Part shown: piece by piece, positions 1-11,114 of the stretch | Layout of the letters: each line of letters opens with the position of its first letter | How positions within the stretch are numbered: position 1 is the first letter of the stretch | From: Hevea brasiliensis | Lineage: Eukaryota > Streptophyta > Magnoliopsida > Malpighiales > Euphorbiaceae | NCBI RefSeq assembly: GCF_030052815.1 | Contig: NC_079505.1 | Location: 70,206,324-70,270,323 of the forward strand | Reading direction: 5' to 3' | DNA length: 64,000 nt | Position numbers and translations under genes: made by a program | Notes under the pieces: generated by a model | Told to the model about the DNA's origin: nothing | Seen by the model: only the letters and a program-made list of their open reading frames with translations | Database searches by the model: none

Positions 1-313
1 CATAATTATTTAAAAAAAAAATTCCTCTTCTTCTCATACTTCACCATTCCTTTGCTTTCCTCTTACTTATAAATTAAAAAATCTCTTCTTTTTATCTTCC
101 TTTATTTACTCATATAGGTAAAAAGAAAAATTCTTAGATTATTTATTTGGTTTAAAGCTCAATTACACCTTGTATTTATTGGGAAAGTTTAATTTATACG
201 ATGTTCATATTTTTATCTAATTTAACAAAAACTTTCTATTTAAGTTCAATTTAGCTAAAAAATCGAGAAAATCAAAAAATTGAATTTCTCGATTTTTGAG
301 TTTAAATAAATAA
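1..313. repeat. Left arm of an inverted-repeat (MITE-like) element split by solo LTR A
   Basis: AT-rich sequence without a gene. The stretch near 158-200 (CAATTACACCTTG then TTATTGGGAAA) matches, in inverted orientation and at roughly three positions in four, the stretch near 3121-3165 on the far side of solo LTR A. That is the layout expected if the LTR landed inside a small terminal-inverted-repeat element of about 350 bp. A short local palindrome (AAAAATCGAGAAA / TTTCTCGATTTTT) lies at about 257-298. The element class is inferred, and no TSD for this outer element was found. Confidence 0.4.
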
Positions 314-2948
314 TGTAACGCTTCTAATTTTTAAATTAATTATTTTATGGGTAGATATTAATATTTTATTTTATTTGAATTTTGAGAAATTATTTGAAAT
401 TTTTCAGATTTTAGAAATCGGGTTCAATTTTCTGAAAAAATAAAATTTTGATGATTTTTAAAAATTAATTTAAAGATTACGTGGCAAAACTAAAAATATA
501 TTTGGACTCTACGAATTTTTCTGAGTTTTTTATAATTTTTTCAGAATTTTTAGGCCTCGTTTTCGGTTTCAAGACAGAGTAAAAATTCAAATTTTTGTAT
601 CCTGAATTGGATCCGTTGAATCGAACCGGACCGAGTCGGATTGATCGAATCAGACCGGCCCTTTCCTTTTTCCCTTCCCCTTTCCCGCGTGTCCCGACCT
701 CTCCCCTTCTCTCCTCATTTTCTCTCTCCTCCCGCCTCGTTGGCGCCGCCAGACCTCCCAGCTCGGGCGCCCCTCGCAGCGAGTAAGCCTTGAGCACGGA
801 AACGTCGCTCGAAACTCACCCAGAGCGCAGGCGCACAGTTGCACTTTCTCGGCCAAAATCCGACCGATCCGGCTACCGATTAGACCGAGTCTTATTTCAA
901 AACCGATCTATACCTTGAGAGCTTTCTATATATACCAAGAACACTAAAATCTATCAAGCAGTTTGTCTAATTTTTATCCGGAAAATTTTAGCCCATTTCG
1001 ACTTTTGGGCTAGATTTCTCGAAAACTGTAAACCCCACCAAAAATTCGAGAGTACCGGAGTGCTCCGCTCGTTGAGAGCTTCGTAGCAATATCCATTTCA
1101 AATTTTTCCGACACTGTTTTTCAGTGTATCCCACTAGATTTCACAGTATTTTTTGGAACTTTAAATGAGCTTAGAAATTTCCGTAAAAATTATATACTAA
1201 CCCCCGTGTTGAGGACTTCGTGTAGGTATCTTCAATTCTTGAAAATTCAACAGTTGCTCAAGTTTGCAATTTCTAGCCGGGCAAACAAGTTACCGAAAAA
1301 GTCTCTGAATTGGGTTGAGGTTGTAGGCCATTCCATCATTTTCAGACGTCCCGGACGCATCTCCAGGGTTGGAATTGGCATAGGTAAACCCGAACCTTAC
1401 TTTTTCTTAATTATCTAGTGCTTGAATTCGATTAAAAATCTATAAAATATTCGTAGTAGTTTAGAAAATTATAATTTATTTTGCATTAGCTTAGTAATAT
1501 TGCTAAGGACCACGGGGTAAAGTTTTAGAATTTTTAGAGCTCATATGGGTAGTTTTTGCAAAAATAGTTAATTATAAGGACTAAACTGTAATTTTTCACA
1601 TTATGATTGTTGATTGTTTGGATGGGCCCAGGATGGGCTATGTGATGTGATTGAGTTGTAGATGTGAGATTTGTGGATATAGAAGTGTATTTTAAACCCT
1701 TTTGTATGTTGGGTAGGACCTAGGTATAGGGGAGACTCTGTCGGATTTTCGGCATGACATAGGGTGTCTTTGGTCTTTTCCAAGCTTGTATTAAATCAAA
1801 TATATTAAATAATTGCTATGAAATTATCAGGTGAGTCGGGACAACTTTCCTCCTCTAACCAGCCATCGCAGTTACTTCGGTTATGTCTGTGAGTAAAATA
1901 TTAATTTTAATTGTAATTTTGATATTATTATATGTTTAAACATGTCCATGCATCACTTATAAATATATATCTATGTAGTTAAAAACTAGGCATGATTTAT
2001 ATTGCATCTTAAATTGATGAAGTGTTATGGGTGTTGGTTGTGATAATTTGGAGCAGTGTGCGTGCATTGGCGTGCGTGTAGTATGGTATTGGATATGGAC
2101 AGGATGGGTAGACACAGTTTGAGAGACACTCGCTGGGACCCGGTCCTTTATGGATAAGTCAGGATAGACACAGCTTAAGAGACACTCGCTGGGACCCCGC
2201 ATTTGGTTTATTAAGCGAAAGTCCGGCTTGAGGGACACTAGCTGGTAGAGTTTGGATTAAGAGGGTTGTATAGGGGATCAGCTCCCATATATGTATTGCT
2301 TGACAGTGTTTGGTGTGTAAGTGCTCCCAATTTAGCTTTTTGCTGTTATGATATGAGTTGTATGAAAATTATGACGATATTGTATTTCACTCTACAGAGT
2401 GCATTAGCTTTGGATAGCTATAAAGATTATGGTTAAAATTGGTATTTTACTCTCTGAGTCGAATGCTCACTCCTGTTCATCTATTTTTTCAGGCTATAAG
2501 AGAATTATTTGTTGTGGCTAACATGCTCTTTTTCTTCGCAGGTCCATTAATAGTATTTAATGTATTTTGTACAATTGAGTTAAAGTTTAGACTCCACATG
2601 TGTTAGAAGTATTTATTTTTATTTTGGGCCTGTATTATAAAAGTTATGTTGGACCTGTAAAATTATTAATTGCATGCATGACTTGATGGGATGAGGAAGC
2701 TGAGCTCCCATTGTACTTTATGATATTATGAGTATGTGGAGGGTGAGCTGAGCTTCTCAATTTATTATATATTGTGTTTATATGTCGGGCGAGTCAAAAA
2801 CTCTCCGTTGAAAGGTCCATTTTATGGTCGGACTCTGTCCGGTTGAATTCTTGAAATTGAGCCCAAATGGGCCTTATGATTGGGTTGAGGAATAGTTAGG
2901 CTTACCCAGGTCCTAGTGTCGGTCTGGCCCATAGATTGGGTCGTGACA
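314..2948 (+). mobile_element. Solo LTR A, long-LTR form of the B/D chromovirus family
   Basis: The LTR starts TGTAACGCTTCTAATTTTT and ends GGGTCGTGACA. It is flanked by a perfect 5-bp TSD AATAA (309-313 and 2949-2953). The last 1.7 kb (from about 1200) aligns along its length with the LTRs at 3937-5660, 11115-12851 and 52101-53837, sharing TTCGTGTAGGTATC, CACTCTACAG and GCTGAGCTCCCAT. It carries about 850 bp (roughly 345-1195) that those LTRs lack, including a GC-rich pyrimidine-rich stretch and a TATA-like box. There is no PBS, PPT or internal domain on either side, so it is a solo LTR left by unequal recombination between LTRs. The short open frames at 477-856 and 1206-1418 lie inside LTR sequence and are not genes. 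Confidence 0.9.
926..936 (+). promoter_or_regulatory. TATA-like box of solo LTR A
   Basis: CTATATATACC follows the GC-rich stretch at about 600-880 and lies in the block missing from the shorter LTRs. Position inside the LTR and sequence fit a pol II core promoter of the U3 region. Function is inferred. Confidence 0.45.
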
Positions 2949-2953
2949 AATAA

Positions 2954-3931
2954 ATTAAGAAATTTAGCCTCAAAATTAATAAATTGAACTTCTTAATTTA
3001 TATTTAAATTAAGAAATCAATAAATTTAACTTATAAAATTTAATTTTTGGGTTAAATTGAAATTAAATTTAAAATTTTAAATTAATTTAAATAAAAAATT
3101 AAAAATAAACTGAATTAAAATTTTCCAATAAGTACGATGGCTAAATTGAAAATTTGCCTTATTTATTTATTTCTTTGGAGAACAAATATTGGCACCATTC
3201 TCGGTCATCTTAGGAACATAGGCATGGCGAGATTGAAATGGGGGCGAGGGCGGTTGCATCACCCACTATTGTCATTGGGAAGAGTGTAATTTGGTGGGTA
3301 AAAGTTCGTAGCAGTACTGAAAATGGAAGAGCTGCCTCGAGTGTTACCATTTTGGTTCGTTTGCACACTTGATTGCTAATTATACTTTAAATTTTATTGA
3401 TTATGCTCTAATTTTTCATTGATGATAATCATTTTATTAAGAATAAGTTTTTCATTTTATGAAAACTAAGAGCACTATCAATAAAATTTAAAATACAATA
3501 AGCAATAAGTGGTATTATTTTTAACTTTATTTTATAAGTCATTAATGATATGACTAATTTATATTTAATTATTAATTTTATAAATTTAAGTGCTCAATTA
3601 ATTATGATTTTAATTTAGATTTTTAATAGATTAATTTCAAGTAATTAATGAATGATTAATTTATACTTAATTATTAATTTTTATAAAATTTAAGTATTCT
3701 CGGATGTTGAATGAATTAATCCAAATAATACGAGAGAGTAAATTTGTATTTAACCTATTACCATGTATTTGTCACAAACCACAGCTCACATCCGAGGGCA
3801 TGCCCCTTGTAAAGTGCTGAAAGTACAATGTGTCTGATGCGTTAGACTAAGGAGATAAAATCTCAGAAAGCATCTCCTCATATATCATCCCAGGCAACAG
3901 AAAACGAACACAAAATTTTAATATATCATAC
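2954..3931. other. Gene-free AT-rich interval
   Basis: The first 220 bp form the inverted partner of 158-313. The remainder, including a less AT-rich patch at 3180-3370, shows no open frame of note, no coding similarity I recognise and no LTR signature. It is probably single-copy or old intergenic DNA. Confidence 0.5.
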
Positions 3932-3936
3932 ATGTT

Positions 3937-5660
3937 TGTAACACCCCTAATTTTTATATATTATTATTGGGCTTCGTGTAGGTATCATCAATTCGTGGAA
4001 ATTCGACAGTTGTCCGGATCTGTGAATTTCCGGCCAGACAGACCAGCTACCGGAAAAGTCTCCGAATTGGATCGAGATTTTGGCTACCCCACCATTGTTA
4101 GGCATCCCGAGCACGTTCCCGAAGTCGGAATCGGCAAAGGTAAACCCGAACCTTGCTTTTTCGTAATTTTCTAGTGCTTAAATAGGATTAAAAATCCATA
4201 AAATATTCGTGGTAGCTTAGAAGATTACGATTCTTTTTGCAATAGCTTAGTAATATTTCTAAGGACCGCGGGGTAGAGTTTTATAATTTTTAGAGCTTAT
4301 TTGAGCAGTTTTTGCAAAAATGATCAATTATAAGGACTAAATTGAAATTTTACATATTGTGATGGATGATTGATTTGATGGGCTCAGGAGGGGCTGTGTG
4401 ATGTGATTGAGTTGTGGATATATGGATTGTGGATATAGAAGTGTGTTTTGAGCCCTTTTACAGGTTGGGTAGGTCCTAGGTATAGGGGAGACTCTGCCGG
4501 ATTTTCGGCATGACTTAGGACGTATTGGGTCTTTTCTTGATTTGTATTGAGTCATTTGTATTAAATGATTGTAATAAAATTGTCAGGTGAGCCGGGACAG
4601 CCTTCTTCCTCCGCCCAGCCGCCTCAGTGACCACCGTCAAGTCTGTGAGTAAAATATTAATTTTAATTGTAATTTCGATATTATTATATATTCAGCATGC
4701 CCATGCATCACTTATATGCATATATTTATGTAGTTAAACTCTAGGCACGATTTATGATGCATTGATAACTGTTAAAGTGCCATGATGTTGTTGTGGTAAT
4801 TTGGAGCAGTGTGCGTGTGATGTGGTGTGGACTATGGATAGGACGGGTAGTCACGGCTTGAGTTCTTCGCTGGGACCCGATCCTTCGAGGGGTAGTCACG
4901 GCTTGAGTTCTTCGCTGGGACCCTCGATTTGGTTTATTAAGCGAAAGTCCGGCTTGAGTTCTTCGCTGGCACCAGGTTGGATAGGGATCAGCTCCCATAT
5001 GTTATGATTGATGCTACAGGGTGCGTGAGTGCTCCAAATTACCTTTTTGATGTTATGATGTGAAAATGATGTTGATGTTGCATTTCACTCTACAGGGTGC
5101 ATTAGTTTTAGATAGTTATAGAGATTATGGTTAAAATTGATATTTTACTCTCTGAGTCGAACGCTCACTGTTCAATATTTTTTCAAAGCACAGGAGGATT
5201 TTATTTTTGGTTAACCTGCTTTTCTCCTTCGCAGGTTGTTTATCAATATTTGTGTAATTTTATTTACTCCTAGAATTTTCGCATGTGTTAGAAATATTTA
5301 TTTGATTATGGTCTGTAATATTATTATCATGTTGGACCTGTAAACGTATAATGATATGTATGTTTGATGGATTGGATGAGGGAGCTGAGCTCCCATTTAT
5401 TTTTATGAGGATATGAGTATGTGGAGGGTGAGCTGAGCTCCCCAATTGAGTATTTATTATGTTTACAGGTCGGGTGAGTCGAAAACTCCCCGTTGGAAAG
5501 TCCATTTTATGGCCGGATTCTGTCCGTTTGGTTTCTTGAAATTGGGCCCAAATGGGCCTTAGAGTTGGGTTAATGAACAGTTAGGCTTACTACGGGCCTC
5601 GGGGGCTTTAGGCTGGCCCAGGTCCTAGTGCCGGTCCGGCCCATAGGTTGGGTCGTGACA
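3937..5660 (+). repeat. 5' LTR of element B
   Basis: 1,724 bp, from TGTAACACCCC to GGGTCGTGACA, paired with 11115-12851. It lacks the 850-bp promoter block of solo LTR A. Open frames within it are not genes. At 4840-4980 it contains three short near-repeats around CTTGAGTTCTTCGCTGG. Confidence 0.93.
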
Positions 5661-5664
5661 AATG

Positions 5665-5676
5665 TGGTATCAGAGC
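5665..5676 (+). other. Primer-binding site of element B (initiator tRNA-Met)
   Basis: TGGTATCAGAGC, four bases after the LTR end, is complementary to the 3' end of plant initiator tRNA-Met. This is the usual primer for chromoviruses and many other plant LTR elements. Confidence 0.9.
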
Positions 5677-8600
5677 TTAGGCTCCAAATTCGTAGGGAAT
5701 GTTTATCTAAAGTGTTGGGAAGAGTGTACTAGGAGTCACATGCGGAGTATAGGATTCTGTTTCGTCTTTTTCTGTAATTCTTTGTTTCTAGATTCTACGT
5801 TATACCTCGGGAAATATAAGATTACCTCAGTTAGTGTCTTGATTTTCGTGGAGTACATAGAAACATGAAATAGATTTAGCAAACTTATTGAGATCTACCT
5901 TGGAAACACGTACTCCAATAAATACTATATTTTCGTCAGTATGGGTTTAAATGGTGTGCCCATTTCTTGCAAGGCACGAGTACATAAAAGTGAGTCTTGA
6001 AAGTACAGTTGCCCTAGATAAGGATGAGGATACCATTGCTGGCGGTCATCGATGGATGACCCGCAGAATAAGTTTATGATAATAGAAGATTCAAGAGAGA
6101 TAAGAGATTAAGAGACCTAGTCTGCCAGGACGTATCGTAGTAACTATACAATATTCTCGATGTCCTGCATGTAGTCGCAGACATGCAGATCGACATGAGA
6201 TTATTGTGTAGAGTCGCGTACTTCCTGTAGTGCTTATGATGAGGATGTTGCGAGCGTCTGCTTTGGTACAAGAATGCCGCAACGCAGTTCTATATCCGCA
6301 AAGGAGTTGGGAACTCTTGGTTAGGGATCTAGAGCTAGAATATCAAAGGTCACGGTTGGGTGGTAACTAGAGTCGATGACCAGTTACCCTAGCATGAGCT
6401 AGAGTTACAGTAAGAGTTGCTATCAGACCAGAGGTTTCGGACTAGTTGCAAAGTAAAGGTGACACCTATAGAGTGAGACCATCTAGTCTTCGGTATGAAA
6501 TTTTGGATGGTTTTTGCTGTATGACAAACATTTTGCTTAGAGCTTAGTGAGAATAGTATACTTTGTGTGTATCAGTATGGAATAAAGTACAACCCTACTA
6601 CCTAGAGAAGGTCGAAACTATGAATATATGATTTACAGAGCTATGATATGATAAGAGAGACATTAGTTTGACATGGTTTTGGGCAAGGTGGTAAATGTAG
6701 TACCTTTGTTGCAGCAAGTTAGGGTATAGTCCTATCTTTTCAGAAGGGATCGAAAGTTATTACTAATAATGGTGACCCACAAAATAGTGCCCCAGATGGG
6801 ACTGTAGAGTGTGGTAGAGAGTAGTTGGCTCGGGCATCCTGGAGAGGATACAAGTTCCATTATAGGAATCATATATAATCAGATCACGATGGATGTAAAT
6901 CCTTTGAATTGGATGACGGGTTTGGGTGCCCGGAACCTTAAGTTTTGGCTAATTGAGTAAACATGGATAATAATAATAATAACAAATAAATAAAATTACT
7001 ACAGAATCAGTTCTCGAGGTGGTAAGGGTATGATGTAAGCTAAAGGATAAGAATAGAGATCATACAATAAAAGTATGACTGTAATTTGCTGAGTTCCTTT
7101 CTAATTTCAAATTATTCAAAACAATAGTATAATCTAATTATAATAGTGTTAAGAGTAATAAATTAGCGAAGATAAATCACAGAAGGCCAATGGATAAAGA
7201 AAGTGCAGAATGAAAGTTTGGACAATTGATTGCAGATGCAATATAATCTAAATGCTAGTGGAAGTACTAGCTAGAGTGGTCAAAGGACCAAATCTGAGTA
7301 GCACAGACATATGATAACGCGATAGAGACTCTGAAAGATATAGTTAGCAAGTACAGCTATTATGTTAGGAAAAAGAATGGAACCAGGGATAGAATAGTCA
7401 AGTTCTATTTTGGGTAAGACAAAGGAAATAAATAAAAGGACAACCTAAAGAGCGCATAATAAAAGGAACAAAGTTAAGATATAGGATAGGCTAAGTGTTA
7501 TTCTTGGCAAGGAGAATGACAAGGATGGAAAACCCAAAATGGGACCACATTAGTGAGAAAAGTGATGGAGGTATGGAATACATTAATAATGAGTAAATGT
7601 TAGAAGGTGTGCGATGGTATTGCGGACTACCTAAATAGGTAGAGAAAGAGAAGTTAGTAAGCAGTAAGTTGAATAAAAGTCAGTCTAAGGGATCAAATAG
7701 GTATGATGAGAGGAAAAGAATGATAGATAATGACACATAGGTTTTAGGTTAGACTTTTGAGATAGTGAGAAGGTAGTTAGAGGTTCGTTATGAATGTCAG
7801 GCAAACATTTTTAGTGTGATCAATGTAATCACTTTGCGGTGAAGCAATAACAACAGAGCAACAATGAGGGGTAGAATAAAAAGTAACAAGTATGGATGGT
7901 AATAAATCACTAGAAAGTTTAAGGATCAAATTAATGACCATAGATAAGGGTGGAATTAGTGTTGAAAGAATCTATTAGCGAGAGAAATCTTTCAGGATTC
8001 AACAAGGGTTAAGGGCACAATATAAACGATGATAGATATGAATCATAGGTCGAGTATAAGTAAAGTTAATAAATTATAAAATATTATGTCAGGAAGGACG
8101 ATAGTACAGTAAAGGGTTCATGCAGATGATACCTTATAGGTAGAGCACAATTGTGCTAGGAGATGATGAAATTTGAAGAGAGACTAAGAAACATAGGTTA
8201 AACGTTATTATATGGACAATCGGGCGTAGTTGAATATAGAGGATATTTTTCTTTCTTTTCAAGTTTAGCTCGTGTTTTTGATTCCAGAGCGTTATATAAG
8301 GAGCAAAGGCTGAGGCAAGGAGACCTAGTTATTTGAGATTTTGATAGGCACCAATTCATATATAATTTCCTGATATGAGAATGACAGTAAGTGCATACCT
8401 AGTGTTAAGTATGAAAGGACGATCAGAGTAATGACAGGAGTTAAATTGAGTTAGCTACTAAGGCTTGCGACTGTTTTAAACTATGAGCTAGATGAAGTAC
8501 TATTTATGGATGAGTTTCAATAGATGAAATTGTTGCTGATGGGTAATTTGAGGTTGAAGTTTAGAAAGCTATGGGCAGTATATATGATTATATTAAGGAG

Positions 8601-9104
8601 AATGAACACGTGAAGTATCTTGTTTGGAATTAAGGCATGACACATATTTCCTACAGCCGTGTTAGTTCAGATGGAACTTATAGTTTATGGGGCTCATATT
8701 CATCCAGGATAAGCAATTTCCTACTAAGGCTGGTAGGGAATGATAATATTCTGATAGTTAAGTTGGAAAAAAAAGGGGATACAAGAAAAATTTTCTATAG
8801 GTAATTATAAGTGTTACATAAGGTGAAGAATGTGCTGGTAGGAGTAAATCAAAGGGTTAGAATTCTCTCAGTAATGAAACTAGTAATCAAGATAAGACTA
8901 AGAAATAAAAAGAAAGTTAAAGTTGATGATGGGATAGACATCTTTGAAGGAAAAGGTGTAAGGATGAGATAGGACTAAAATTAAGGAATAAGTACAGCAG
9001 GTTGAAAAGATACCAACAATACCAAAAATAGGAAAAGGGAAGTGGATAAGATGCAAAGGACAGGAAGAGAGCTCGATAGAGTCAGTTATAATGACGAGGA
9101 TAAG
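5677..9104 (+). other. Non-coding internal domain of element B in place of gag, protease and RT
   Basis: No frame stays open for more than about 70 codons in the sense direction, and no gag, zinc-knuckle, protease or RT motif is readable. The sense strand is strongly purine-rich, especially at 6900-9100. The same sequence, in the same order, makes up the internal domain of element D on the opposite strand (49168-52100, then 36270-36993). Examples are the blocks at 6241-6600 and 8580-8960. Its preservation across two insertions argues that it was already non-coding when both copies moved. A microsatellite-like AATAATAAT run lies near 6967-6990. Confidence 0.75.
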
Positions 9105-11052
9105 GAGTGTCTAACCACTGCCCCTGTGTTAACACTACCTATGAGCGGTGAAGGATAAACCGTGTACTGTGACGCCTCCAGAGTTGGCCTAGGGTGTGTT
9201 TTGATGCGGAATGAAAAAGTAGTGGCTTATGCTTCAAGGCAGCTGAAGAGGCATGAGCAGAACTATCCCACCCATGATTTGGAAATGGCGGTTGTAGTCT
9301 TTGCACTAAAAATCTGGAGACACTACCTGTATGGTGAAGTGTGCGAGATATACACCGACCATAAGAGTTTGAAGTACATCTTCCAACAGAGGGATTTAAA
9401 CTTGAGACAGAGGAGATGGATGGAGCTTCTGGAAAACTATGATTGCACCATCCAGTACCACCATGGGAAGGCCAATGTAGTAGCAGATGCTTTAAGCAGA
9501 AAATCTTCTGGCAGTTTGGCGCACATTTCAGCAGAGAAGAGACTGTTGATTCAGAAATTACATGAGTTGATGGATCAAGGTTTAATCCTAGATCTTTCAG
9601 ATGAGGGGGTCTTGTTGGCTCATTTTTCAGTGAGGCCAGACTTGCGAGATAGAGTTAGAGTTTCCCAACACAGAGACCAACAATTAATGAAGATCATAGA
9701 AAGAGTACAACAGGGTGAAGGTGGTGAGTTTGGATTTGCCAATGATGGCGCCCTAGTGCAAGGTTCTAGGATATGTGTGCCCAATGTGGATAACCTCAGG
9801 AATGAAATCATGCGAGAGGCACACTATACACTGTACAGTGTCCACCCAGGTTCCACCAAGATGTACCATGATGTGAGAGATAGCTATTGGTGGAATGGCA
9901 TGAAGAAAGGCATAGCAGACTTTGTGTCCAAGTGCTTGACTTGTCAGAAGGTGAAGTTTGAACACCAGAGACCGTCAGGGAAGTTGCAAGAGCTCCCTAT
10001 CCCAGAATGGAAGTGGGAAATGATTTCTATGGATTTTGTGACTGGGTTGCCTGCATCACGCGAGGATATGATTCGATATGGGTAATTGTAGACCGCCTAA
10101 CCAAATCAGCTCACTTCTTGCCTGTGAAGACTACATATTCTGTGGCACAGTACGCCCGGCTCTACATTCGAGAAATAGTCAGATTGCATGGAGTTCCAGC
10201 TTCCATAATATCTGATAGAGGGCCCCAGTTCACTTCTCGGTTTTGGAGAAAGTTGCAGGAGGCACTTGGCACACAGTTGAACTTCAGTACGGCTTTCCAC
10301 CCTCGCATGCACGGACAATTGAAAGGACAATCCAAACACTGGAAGACATGCTTCGCATGAGTGTCTTGGATTTTGGAGGTCAATGGGATGAGCAGCTAGC
10401 TTTGGTGGAGTTTGCCTATAACAACAGTTATCACTCCAGCATAGGGATGGCACCCTATGAGGCACTATATGGGAGAAAGTGTAGGTCTCCTCTGTGTTGG
10501 ACAGAAATGGGGGAAGCGAAGGTGCAGTACACTTCAGAGATAGTTCCTTTAATCAGGGAACGATTGAAAACAGCTTTCAGTAGGCAGAAGAGTTATGCAG
10601 ACCCCAGACGGAGGGATATGGAGTTTGCAGTAGGCGACTATGTATTCCTGAAGGTTTCTCCGATGAAGGGAGTCATGAGATTTGGAAAGAAGGGCAAGTT
10701 GGCACCTCCGTATATTGGACCTTTTGAGGTTACTGATAGAGTTGGAGCAGTTGCCTACCGGTTGGAGCTACCACCCAACCTTTCTCACGTTCATCCCGTG
10801 TTTCACATCTCCATGCTCAGGAAATACATTCCAGATCCTTCTCATGTACTACAACCAGATGTAATAGAGCTAAAAGAGAACTTGACATTTGAGGAGCAAC
10901 TCAGAGCCATAGTGGACTACCAAGTGAGACAGCTAAGATCAAAACAGATCCCTATGGTTAAGGTTTTGTAGAGGAGCCAGTCAGTGGAAGAGTGCACCTG
11001 GGAGTCAGAACGGGACATGCGTAGCAAGTACCCTTATCTGTTCAATGTGTAA
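9105..11052 (+). pseudogene. Broken pol remnant of element B: RNase H, integrase, chromodomain-like tail
   Basis: This is the only coding-like part of element B. A stop at 9156-9158 precedes the RNase H, which in the long frame 9162-10085 shows the acidic residues of CDAS, the E of HDLEMA, YTDH and VVADALSR (residues 4, 41, 66 and 109). The integrase HHCC finger follows (His 221 and 228, Cys 258 and 261). The first catalytic Asp of the integrase core is in ISMDF. The frame shifts near 10075 into 10007-10360, which holds the second Asp in SDRGPQF. It shifts again near 10250-10330 into 10243-10971, which holds the Glu region, the core end and the C-terminal domain (LPPNLSHVHPVFHISMLRKY). A TAG at 10969-10971 interrupts the chromodomain-like tail, which then reads on to the stop at 11050-11052. 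Two frameshifts and two stops make it non-functional. Confidence 0.88.
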
Positions 11053-11101
11053 TCATATACTTTATTCTGCCTTGTGTAAAATTCGAGGACGAATTTTCTG
11101 T

Positions 11102-11114
11102 AAGGGGGGAAGAA
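11102..11114 (+). other. Polypurine tract of element B
   Basis: AAGGGGGGAAGAA lies directly against the 3' LTR. It is the plus-strand primer site for reverse transcription. The same tract is found, reverse-complemented, in element D at 34964-34976. Confidence 0.9.

Noticed and set aside
477..856. Overlapping open frames on both strands in a GC-rich patch, possibly a gene
   Set aside because: They lie wholly inside solo LTR A, have no recognisable similarity and reflect its GC-rich promoter region.
4741..5505. Repeated open frames (also at 12451-12696, 33907-34125 and 52735-53001) that look like a conserved small protein family
   Set aside because: They recur only because they are in LTR copies of the same family. 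Composition is non-protein-like and the frames are not kept between copies.
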